A DNA stretch of 64,000 nucleotides from Patiria miniata (taxonomy: Eukaryota; Echinodermata; Asteroidea; Valvatida; Asterinidae), in the NCBI RefSeq assembly GCF_015706575.1, contig NW_024037068.1:992001-1056000 (forward strand). Direction: 5' to 3'. Each line of letters opens with the position of its first letter. Position 1 is the stretch's first letter. The notes below the pieces were generated by a model. It had not been told where the DNA came from and searched no databases. It was given only the letters and a program-made list of their open reading frames with translations. The position numbers and the translations under genes are program-made. Positions 46,209-55,819 of this stretch are shown here, piece by piece.

Positions 46209-47181
46209 GGGTGTCGGACGCTTCGCCCCATTTCCACGTCGCCCCATGTCACTTCGCCCCTAACCACTTCGCCCCATCCCCACTTCGCCCCATCCCCACA
46301 TCGCCCCATCTCCGCTTCGCCCCATCCCCACTTCGCCCCATCCCCGCTTCGTCCCATCCCCACTTCGCCCCATCCCCACTTCGCCCCAGTAGTATGAAAA
46401 AGGTGAAGGCTAGGGGTGCAGACCAAATAAACTGCCAAAGACCCCAGATAATAAATGCTCCCAATTCTAGAAACTTAAGAAAAAAACAAACTCTTTGATG
46501 AGGTGCTCGAGACGGATCGAGACACAGATGAGAGAAATGATGGCTCTATCCCATTCAGAGACGCCTCTCCTATTGGCTTGTTAATAAAATCATCAGCCGC
46601 TGGATTCAAAAGAATCCGTAGGTATGGGTCAGTGAGTTAAAAGGAACTCACTGCCTTGAGGAAAATGTTCCGTCAAAATTTGTCTAATATGTGACACTTA
46701 CAACTTCATTTAGATGAGATTGGTTACTCCAACAGTGAAATTAGGATGTCAAAGGTATTGTCGTTCTCAGATAAGTGGGAGACGGGTTGGTATAGCCGGG
46801 TTGGGAACAATTAAAGTTTGATCTTTTACTTAAAGCTTTTTTTCTCGGTAGGGGAGAGCCTATAGCTTGAGAGGTTGGTTATGTACGTATTGTTCATTTG
46901 GTGATGGGCTAATTCTTTCCGTTGGTTAGCAATTAGTGAATCTGTTGAAATTGTTTTTTAAGCCAAAAAAAAAGATGAGATTTTTTTTGCACGTAACGGC
47001 TGGGGCGAAGTGGGGATGGGGCGAAGTGGGGATGGGGCAAAGTGGGAATGGGGCGAAGTGGGAATGGGGCGAAGTGGGGATGGGGGCGATGTGGGAATGG
47101 GGCGAAGTGGGGATGGGGCGAAGTAGTTAGGGGCGAAGTGACATGGGGCGACGTGGAAATGGGGCGAAGTGTCCGACATTC
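46209..47181. mobile_element. Foldback element with tandem-repeat TIRs (TU-like)
   Basis: About 970 bp. Each inverted arm starts TGTCGGAC.CTTCGCCCCATT and continues as tandem 16-17 bp units (CTTCGCCCCATCCCCA) over about 180 bp. The right arm is the mirror image. The middle (46395-46985) is unique. An 8-bp duplication GTTAATAT lies at 46201-46208 and 47182-47189. Arms built of short tandem repeats are diagnostic of foldback elements; the sea-urchin TU family has this plan. The repetitive Ser/Pro- or Gly-rich frames on both strands are not genes. Confidence 0.85.
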
Positions 47182-47513
47182 GTTAATATAGCCCTCAAGC
47201 GCCCCATATATCGAGTCGAATAATGGCGCGATGATCGAATTGGGAAAGACCCTTCGTTGTGTTGCTCAATCCTGAAATCGACCGATTTCGTAACACCATG
47301 CATCCATGGAGGTAAATAGTAGTTACTGGTTTTGGTGTGACGTTTCGTGTTTTTCATTTGCGGCGCGGCGCGACGCGACGCGAGCTTGGATTAAATTTTG
47401 CATTGCAAAAAGTGGGCCAAGACTTTTGACTTTTGTGTATTATCAATAGATCAATACATTACTATTAGACCTAGTATTATCATGATTATAGGCTATTCTT
47501 GCACGAAGTTGAC

Positions 47514-47538
47514 ATGATGGTGGATCTCCCCGTTAAAG
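47514..47538 (+). CDS. Gene C exon 1 (start codon)
   Basis: gcacgaagttgac then ATGATGGTGGATCTCCCCGT and on to AAAG, donor gtatgt. Same context as gene B exon 1. Confidence 0.82.
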
Positions 47539-50500
47539 GTATGTGGCGTAAAGTAAGAGTTAAGACGTATGTAATTCCACGAAATTTTCAAAAATTTTGG
47601 ACGATTTGTTGATTTTGTTCTCCCTGAAAATGAAATGGCTTGTTCGAACAGTAATTTTGTTGATGTACTACTAATCTGTGCATGGTGCGGCCCCTAACCG
47701 GAACCGTACCAGCTAACGTCATGAACGTGGCCCCCCCCCCTTTGATTTTTTGCCATAGCGCCTAGCCCTAGCATGCCTAGCTAGAGCTCTTAACTGAAAT
47801 TTCACAGAAAGTGAATTTCCATCAAGTTCTAAAAATCACGAGTTTATCCACGGCATCCATTACGAAGAACATTTTATTTTGCCTTTATTTTCCAATTTAA
47901 TTTTGAAGTGCACAGCTCAGTGAACTTTTTGAAGGACCCCAAAAATAGTCAATAATTTTCTGACAAACTTCTAGTTGGGTATGTAAGTGGAGATAATTGT
48001 TTATAAGAATTCAGCCGATTTGTGCCCAATTTCCGGACGCCACAATTTTTGAATTTCAGATTAAATTTCATGAAACCAAAATTGTTCTCAGAGGTTAAAT
48101 AAGGTACATTTAAAGGTACGGTTTCAGTATTTCTCTGAATGAATTTGAAGTTTGTCAACAAAGAAGTTTGGGTAATCCTTACCTTTCGGTCCCCGTTCCT
48201 ATATAAGGTTAAAAGACTCACCAAAACAGCTGACTAAATGACACTCAAAGGAGACATTCTGATATTTCTTGACACATTTGAACAGTTGGCAATGACACCT
48301 TCTTGAATATCAGCAGGTTTAATTTTGTAGAAAGAGGGCAGGGCTTTGATTTATGAGGGGTAAAAGACGATGATGACAACCAAAAAATATATTAAAAAAG
48401 CAAATGGCGAACTGCAAAATAAAAGGTAAAAAGGTCACATTTTCTTTGAAAGTGCTTTCAAAATTACAACTAACATGAATTTATCTGAAGAAAAAAGACT
48501 GCTTTAGCATGCAAAAGTCACTTTGGTACTGGACAGTCATCTGCAAAAGTCAGTTTTCAACAGAACTCGTAAAAATAGAGGTGTCCTAAAGATAAGGGTT
48601 ACCGAAGTTTAGCAACACTGATGTGGAAAGTCAGGGTAAACGTCAAAGTGCGCCATGTTAGGGAACACCACTATAACAAATCGGGATAGGCTAATGTCGT
48701 GAATGTAGGCTGATGATTGATGAGGTCAATGGCATAATTCATACACTGTATTTCATACTTCCTTTTTTGTTTGGCATTACATATGAATCATCATACTTGT
48801 ACTTTGCTTGTGTAAGATCTTAGTGAATTGAGAGAAATGTTTCTTCCCTCTTGTTTTCATTCAGTTTGGATTTGCCACAGCCGTCCCCCCTCATGGCTGT
48901 GGTGGCTGGTATTCTGTGCCTGTTTTCTACAGTCTACGTCGCTGCCTGTTTCAAATCAAAATGAACCAAGTAAGTAACCAGTGTAAAGAAGGCCCGTAAT
49001 GAACTTGGAAAAAAAGGATCCTCAGATGTTCATATATATTTCAGGAAAGATTTCCATATATACGAAGTTCACTAATTTTCCTCTGTATTGACTAACAAGC
49101 CCCCAGATAGCAATTTCATGTCATCAAAGTAAATTTGAGCAGTGAGAAAATATAAGCATTTTCTTAGAAAACACTTAGAATTTTTCAGTCCAATCTCATA
49201 GGGTTTGTACACAGGGTGTTGAGTGACCTTCAGGGAAATCTTCCATATTTCATTCCACAGTTTTTAAAAATATTTTTGTTTCGGCCAAAAACAAAATAAT
49301 CGGTCTCTGGTCAGACCGAAGTTCTGGAATCGATGCGGCGACGCGTTTTTTTTTTGGTGGTTTTTTTTTTTCTTTTCAAGCTTGAATTGTACAGACAAGG
49401 TGGGTACTATTTTGCTTTTTTGTGTCCTCATTATACATTGGTGTCCTCCATAATTTGCCTTGGTGCCCTTTATCATTTGCCTTGGTGCAATTTCCCCATT
49501 TCTTGGTGCGCCTTGGTACAAGAATTTGAGGAGGTGCGGCAAAAGAGAGCACTGTTGTAGCTTCCGTGTTAATTTGAAGAAAAAAAAGGTTGACGCACAT
49601 GATTAAAATTGACTTTTTTTTTTTGCCTTACTTCAAAAACTTGTTAAATGCACAGTATTATACCGGTACATGTATGTGACCTGACTTGTCACCACTAAAT
49701 GAAAAAAAAAATCATTAAATGAAATAAAATATAAATGAAGAAGCCATTTTGCAGTACAGAGAGGCAAAGCCAACATTTGAAGTGTGATACTTTTTGTACC
49801 ACCCGATTTAAATAAGGACTTTTCATCAACTAGCATGGACTACAAAGGCGGTATTTTTTAACATTGTCATTTTCTCAAAATTTAACTGCAGTCTACATTT
49901 GTACATGTATGTACAATGTATTTCCTTTTCTGAACTCAGTTACATGTAGGCCTGCCATCAGAATGTTGTTGTTCCGGAGAATCCAAATATAAAAGTTATC
50001 AATTCTATAAAAAACATCAGACTTATCATGCTCATATTGTTGTGTGGGTCACATTGTTTATCTCTGTTCATTTGATACTGATAGTGCTAGTCATATTTTT
50101 TTTTTTTTTGTATTTTGAGGCGTTTAACACATTGCAAGTTGTACAATTTAAGAAGTGGATGGTTTTTTAAATGTTATTCTGTTACTACATTGGTGTATGT
50201 ACATGTAAACTTCACTCACCAAATTTTTGTCGTATTAATTTTTTTCCTTGTTTTTTACCCCTGAATGGAACTGTAGGTGATGAAGACAAAAGATGTTTTT
50301 CCAAGTTTGGTTCCAATTACGTATATGAGGAGGTACTGGGGACGTGTGAATCATGCCGCACCTGCGAGTGTGGTTACATTGCAACGAATCCGCACTGTGT
50401 GAAGTGCGTAGGTAGGTCTCGCCTTTCGCAATGGTTAAACAAAGCAAACACTTATCCAGGCAAGAACCACTCCAGATTGTAAGTTTCAGTTCATCATTTG

Positions 50501-53500
50501 AAAGACATGTACTGGGTTGCAAGACCTACTATTGGAGAATTTCATGCCAAAATTACAGAACTTTACTTTTATTATATCACACCGTAAACAACGTGCATGT
50601 TTATAGGGTGGCATGGGTGGCTTGTGCGTAAAGTGTTGCCTGTCGATCACCACTGTGGCCCGGGTTCGATTCCCGGCTCGGACCACATTTGTTGATTCTC
50701 GCCTGTGCCACGAGGGTTTTTCTACGGGCTTTCCGGTTATCCTCCTGCAAAAATCAACACTTTCGATGTCTGGCTGTGTTCCGTGGTCAAACATGGGTCG
50801 TGCATGTATGGCGACTGCCTAAGGAACCTTTATGTGCCTTCGGGCTTCGGCTAGACCACATTGTAGCTGCATTCTTCACAATAGGCCCCTCTCAAAGGAC
50901 GCCATCTTTGTAGAAAATTACAAAGTTAAGTCTGCGTATTCAACACCATCAGGTGCATATATGTACGTGTTCTACATAGCCTCGGATGACGGACACACAA
51001 AGGGAGAACAATAGATCCTTTCAGTCCTCGGGAGTTGGGTCTTTTGTTGAAAACGGTCCCCTGAAGTAGGTTTGTGTGCTTAGTCTATGGGAGAGTGTTA
51101 TATTACAGGGACAAAGGGAAACACAAAGCATTGTCCTCAGGAGTATAGTAAAACAAGAGTGCATGCGCCATTGTGTAAAATGTTCTAAACCTATGCGCGT
51201 GTTTCTCAAAGTTTCTTCGAAATATAATGCAGCCGATGCGCGTCACGAAAATTTGACGCACAAAATGCCAATGCATTTGGCAATCTGTAGGGTGGTTAGC
51301 CCCCCACCCAATTTTTATAATTACTCTCTAAATATACATGTACCCCAAATATTGTTTAAAAAAGTTACAGTTAACTTATGATTGCAGTAAAATTAACCAA
51401 CTGTTAAAATTGCAGGTTACATTTATTATTTCACAAACTATATAGTTTTCCTGCACAAGCCCTGTTTCATGCTAACATTTTACAATTTCTTGCATTCCTG
51501 AATAACTTATTTTTGTTTAGATTTTGGAATTCTGAACTGCCAAACCACTGCTCTGGTCACTGGCACTACACAGCAGGAATCCCCACAGACATCTATGGAG
51601 ACAATGATTGAGCCAACATCAACAGGGTCGACCACTTTCATGACAACAACACTGCCAACACTGCCAACATCCACTGCCGAGACCAACGAGGGCAACTCAA
51701 CCTGGAAGATTGTCGTAGGTAGGAATATATTGCAATTTCAGTTGTTTAGCCTAAGCTGATTCAGTATTCGCTCGTACTCAATGCCCCAACAGGCCGCTGG
51801 ACAGGCTATTTTTTTCTAGATCTATGCATTATGTAATTCCTTGAAGCCTTCATTGGATAGAATTTGTTTGAACAATAACACTGGTCAACCTAGCCCAACT
51901 GCCTCTGGCTGTACACTATCACAAGCGCTTGTAGTGCAGTACTTTGCTCCCCTACACACCGAAGCGATTTTGCTACCGATTTTGATCGAGATTATCTTCT
52001 CATCCAGGACAGAAATTTCCAAAGTTAGTGTTCCTAATCCTAGTCATAGAGGAAGTCGTTTTCGAAAGCACGTTCCTAATATCTAGAAATCTTCATCCAT
52101 CTGGCCAAAAAAACGATGATCAGTCTTCAGCTTCCACGAATATTGTCCAAAAAATGTGTCAACACTCTACATGGGATTTCCAAATGTCGGACGCGTTGTA
52201 ATGTATGCATTATGCAGGCGGGCTTGGGCAAGGTTATGAATATATGCATTGTATAGTTCATGACCTCGTGTTACGTCGGGCGCACGGCGCGGCTGACCAT
52301 ACAAACGCAAGGTCATGAACTGATTGTCGTTTTTTGGCAAGATGGATGAGGATTTCTAGATAAAAGACCGTGTTTTCGAACAGGTATGAGTTCCTCTATG
52401 ATAGGTACCCTAACTTTGGACATTTTTGTCCTGGTAGCAAAATCGCTACATCACTTTTCAGTGTGTAGGGGAGCAATGCCACTCTGACCGTATTACAAGA
52501 GCTTGGGATAGTGTACGGCCAGAGGCAGTTGGGCTAGGGTCAACCCTTCGACCTGTGTATGATATGTGTGCACAGAACGTACATGCAATGGATGTGGCAA
52601 TTAGTTCCTCACAATGCTTTGCGCGCCTGGTTTTTTTCACAAAATTTTGTGAAGATTAGCCCTCGTTAAGATTAACCCTGTTTACGGGCGACCAAAGATT
52701 CGGTATTGCAACTTAATGTAGGAGGTCAAAGGTCATTTGGGATAATCATAAATAAACCAAAACCTGCATTTGTTTTTGAAGGTTCTTTCTGCCATTGTCA
52801 TCTGTTAGTGCCACATTTAACGTGTACTTGTGCATCATCTCTATCTCGAATGACCTTTGACCTCAACTACATCAATGAGCGGGAACGAAATGCCAAATTT
52901 ACTTATTTAGGATGAAAGTGGAATCAGAGGTTGTTTATAACACAAGAATCTAACCTGTGGCATCTGACATTGCATATACTAGTGAAGTTCCTGTTCTAAA
53001 TGTGCCCGTTCTGATCCGCCAAATTGCTTGGACTGCGTTAGACCTACAACGTGGCGGTATAGAGTGCAGTTCCCCCTAAAACAGTGCGCCGTATCTACAC
53101 CTTACCGTTCCGTGATGCTCCCCTTCAAAAAATGGCTGAGGCCCACCTCACCATCTTCCTCCTTCAAGAAATGGTCAAGCCCATTCAGTCAACCACTTTT
53201 TCCACTTGTGTTAACCTGACATACCTGTGGCGCGGTAAAGTGCAGCTCCCGTTCAAAATGTGCAGCAGTGTGTGGCAGGTCTGTATACATGTTTGTATGA
53301 TCTAGGCCTCCGAAAATGACGCATATTTTGCAGCTTTTTTGAAAACCCATCATCCAAACAACTTCAAACTTGGCACTGCACATTCACAATTTTCAACTTC
53401 ATACAGTGCCCGGTTCTGGAGATAATCGGAGTACAGACAGACAGACACACAGAGATTTCCGGAATTATAGTAAAATCTAACATGCAAAGTGAAAGTAACA

Positions 53501-54320
53501 GCATTGATTCAACACATATTTGAATTGAACTTTTGTTGACTGATGGTTTCACAATCTCACCAAGTCAACTTGTCTTTGACATTTTGTTTTCTCAGTGTGC
53601 ATACTTTTGCCTCCTTTTTTTTTCAAACAGGAGTGAGCGTTGGAGGTACCATTCTTGGGATTGCAGTCCTGTATGCAGTGTTGAAATGTTGTCGCTGTAA
53701 AAAAGGTGATATTGATGACTGAATAATTTCCAATATCTTAATTTACACCATTGTTTTGTTGTTGTTCTGAGATATGTGTGTTGCATCCAATGAAAGTTCA
53801 ACCCTGTGAACTTGTGGCATGCTGCAGATTGTCTTTCATTTGCCCCTTGAGCATGTTGAGGGAAGATGCAAAATAGTGCTTGAGTCATGTGCTTTTTTTG
53901 CTTTGTTTTGTGGGAAATCTAACATACGTCCAACCACATGATGTACATGTACAAGGTCGTTGAGGTGGTGGTACCTTAGTTTGGTTTGTAATAGTTTTTT
54001 TTACCCATTGGATGTCACATATTAGGTGATGTATCACATTCACTTTTTCAACAGCAGCTCATTAAAGTGTCTGACATGTACGTCCAAATGTACCGAACTG
54101 CCCTTGGCTTTTTTTTTTTCTAGATAGAAAGTTGTGAAAACAACATGCGCATAACCATCTAATAAGTGCAAAAGAAGTGAGAGTAGGCTGAATTCAACAT
54201 GTGTGTGTGTGCTTTTATTTTCTTTTACGTTATTTACTAGCACCCGGGGGTACACAAGAAACACAGCCCCCAGAGGAGACTCATCCGATGACAGGCCGCC
54301 CTCAGGAATCATCTGTCTAG
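47514..54320 (+). CDS. Receptor gene C: Fn14/BCMA-like TNF-receptor-superfamily member, complete model (205 aa)
   Basis: Six exons, 47514-47538, 48865-48969, 50277-50411, 51521-51718, 53631-53705 and 54241-54320, join in one frame (618 nt with the stop), all junctions phase 1 and homologous one-to-one with gene B. Order: MMVDLPVKVW; signal peptide core SWLWWLVFCACFLQSTSLP; CRD with seven Cys, C-x16-C-x2-C-x2-C-x10-C-x2-C; Thr/Pro-rich stalk with one Cys and an NST sequon; a short transmembrane helix followed by KCCRCKK (Cys next to the membrane, possible palmitoylation); and a 25-residue tail with QPPEETHP. PPEET resembles the PIEET TRAF-binding motif of Fn14. A polyadenylation-type AATAAA lies at about 54458. 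The likely role is a TRAF-coupled TNF-family receptor. The ligand is unknown. Confidence 0.87.
48865..48969 (+). CDS. Gene C exon 2 (signal peptide)
   Basis: Acceptor ttttcattcag, donor cca|agtaagt region. Phase-1 frame WICHSRPPSWLWWLVFCACF then LQSTSLPVSNQNEP. An overlapping frame starts at an ATG (MAVVAGILCLFS) but stops within the exon and is not kept in B. Confidence 0.86.
49305..49612 (+). repeat. Dispersed repeat, copy 2 (partner 35845-36163)
   Basis: Same unit as in gene B's last intron, here in gene C intron 2; see that entry. Confidence 0.8.
50277..50411 (+). CDS. Gene C exon 3 (CRD)
   Basis: Acceptor aactgtag, donor gtag|gtaggt. Encodes SDEDKRCFSKFGSNYVYEEV then LGTCESCRTCECGYIATNPH and CVKCV. 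VLGTCESCRTC closely resembles the LxxCxxCxxxC core of BCMA/TACI/Fn14 domains. Confidence 0.9.
50608..50915 (+). mobile_element. tRNA-derived SINE
   Basis: The head has an A-box-like ggtggcttgtgcgtaaagt and an intact B box/T arm CCGGGTTCGATTCCCGG (5-bp stem). The body that follows is not tRNA (tctcgcctgtgccacgaggg to ggacgccatctttgtag). Located in gene C intron 3. Not a functional tRNA, since the acceptor and anticodon arms are not preserved. Confidence 0.75.
51521..51718 (+). CDS. Gene C exon 4 (stalk)
   Basis: Encodes DFGILNCQTTALVTGTTQQE, a Thr-rich middle (FMTTTLPTLPTSTAETN) and NSTWKIVV. The single Cys aligns with that of gene B. Confidence 0.87.
51883..52545. mobile_element. Long inverted-repeat element in gene C intron 4
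   Basis: About 200-bp arms: gcccaactgcctctgg, gctcccctacacac, gcgattttgctacc and tctagaaatc occur at 51893-52090 and as reverse complements at 52335-52540. The middle has a smaller inversion (ttcatgacct / aggtcatgaa). Arms are diverged. No frame. A target duplication is not clear. Confidence 0.75.
52680..53325. other. Gene C intron 4, no gene
   Basis: Short frames only. Two degenerate copies of acct...gtggcg(c)ggta.agtgcagctccc at about 53043-53075 and 53219-53250. Confidence 0.4.
53325..53480 (-). repeat. Dispersed repeat with CAGA microsatellite
   Basis: The reverse complement of the series at 17172-17369 (gcagctttttt, caacttcaaacttggcac, ctggagataatcgg, cagacagacagac, tccggaattatag). Confidence 0.75.
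53631..53705 (+). CDS. Gene C exon 5 (transmembrane)
   Basis: Encodes GVSVGGTILGIAVLYAVLKC then CRCKK. With the preceding IVV the hydrophobic stretch is about 21 residues. Confidence 0.83.
54241..54320 (+). CDS. Gene C exon 6 (cytoplasmic tail, stop)
   Basis: Acceptor gttatttactag. Encodes APGGTQETQPPEETHPMTGR then PQESSV and TAG. PPEE fits (P/S/A/T)x(Q/E)E. Confidence 0.86.
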
Positions 54321-54832
54321 GTTTGATCAAATCTGTCTCAACTGTACTAAGATGAGGAAGACAGCGTGGGATACCACCCAACTTTCTGCCAAATTACGTA
54401 CTGTAAAAATAAGTTGACAGTTTTAACAAAGGGATTATGGTGGACAAAATATTGTGAATAAAATAAGAAAAGTTAATGTTCCTTCAATTCATTGTGCAGC
54501 TGTGCGCCAAACAACTCAGTAAATCATTAGAAACAAAATACCAAAATAAAAAGCTTGCTTGGATTTTACACAGTTTATGCATACCTGGAAGTTGACATAA
54601 TTCTTTATGATGTTAACAGTTTTTGGTTCTTGGTAAATGCCTGTCTTACTGAAGCATGTACATGTAGGTCTAGAATTCATGTGCAGTAGATATAGATTGC
54701 GCAATGTTCATGTTTCTGTTACAAGTGTAGTAAGCTCTAATAACACCTAGCCACTATCACAGCATTGTGCTTAAAAAGCACAGTGCAGCGATATATGCCT
54801 ACCTGAAGGTAAAAAGGAATAATGCTTGAAAT

Positions 54833-55811
54833 TAGGGTTGTCCTGAATATTTCGAATATTCGATCATCGACTGAATATTCGAATAGCTTTTTGCCACTTA
54901 TTTATGAATATTTGGAAAAAAAAATACTATGCATATACACACACTACTGTGATGTTACTCTATCATAAAGTTGCAGCGTTTCATTGTCACGTGCTACTTT
55001 TTTGGCTGACGGTAACTTTTTTGCTGACGGCTGTTCGTTGGTTCTATTCTTTTAGCAGGTAAAGCCACGGACAATTTATAGTACTTATTGAGTGTGTTCG
55101 ATAACTTCTCCTAATAATCAAACAGCGTTCGATTTACCTCTCACATGACTTCTCGCGCTTACTCAAGCCTGGCCCAAGTAACCGACTCGCTGAGCCAGTT
55201 ACTTGGTTAAGTATCCCATAAGGCCATGCAATTAAATATGGCTGCCAACGTGGCGTGCGCCTCAGGCCGTGTCCGAAACGGGCTTCCAGAGCTACGGCTA
55301 CGTCTATTGTCAGCGCGTCCCCGCGTATTTTCAATGGGCGCGGACCTATACCTAGCTCTAGACAACATGATTGGGATGCAGCCTCATTGTCATGTCAAAG
55401 TTCAACTTTCCAGCCCTTGCACGAAACTTTACCTGAAACTGTTTGTTTATTTAGCTCCACTGCGCATGTCTGTCATCACGCGAGGAGCCAGGCACGAGTA
55501 AGCGGGGGAAGTAATCGAACGCACTCTATAAACTGACATACAGATCCGTATCATTTGATTGGTGGAACTCACATCACGTGACATTCATTATTCACTGCCA
55601 TTCACGCCAGGGCTCAAAAAGTCCCATTCGCCCATGGGGAATGGGATTTACTAGATCATCCTTGTTCCATGGCGCAGTATTTGTGTGCAAATGCATGCTG
55701 GTGTGCACATTGAGCGACGCAGTGGCAGCTGGCAGTTTCGAATATTTGAATATTCAGTCAAACACAGTTTCGAGTAATCTAATCTTAATTATTCGAAAAT
55801 GGACAGCCCTA
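54833..55811. mobile_element. hAT-like non-autonomous element, 979 bp
   Basis: Termini TAGGGTTGTCC and GGACAGCCCTA (10 of 11 paired), then further pairing of ATTCGAA words, and a perfect 8-bp duplication CTTGAAAT (54825-54832, 55812-55819). The B paralogue (37295-37315, aataatacttgacattt) has the empty site. Inside are unrelated short frames and no transposase. Confidence 0.9.
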
Positions 55812-55819
55812 CTTGAAAT

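Noticed and set aside
46202-47179. Open frames of repeated MGRSGDGAKWGW or HFAPSPLRPIPTS units on both strands
   Set aside because: They are translations of the tandem repeat in the foldback arms and exist on both strands because the arms are inverted.
50608-50690. Functional tRNA gene
   Set aside because: Only the T arm/B box is intact. Acceptor and anticodon arms do not fold, and a non-tRNA body follows, so it is a SINE.
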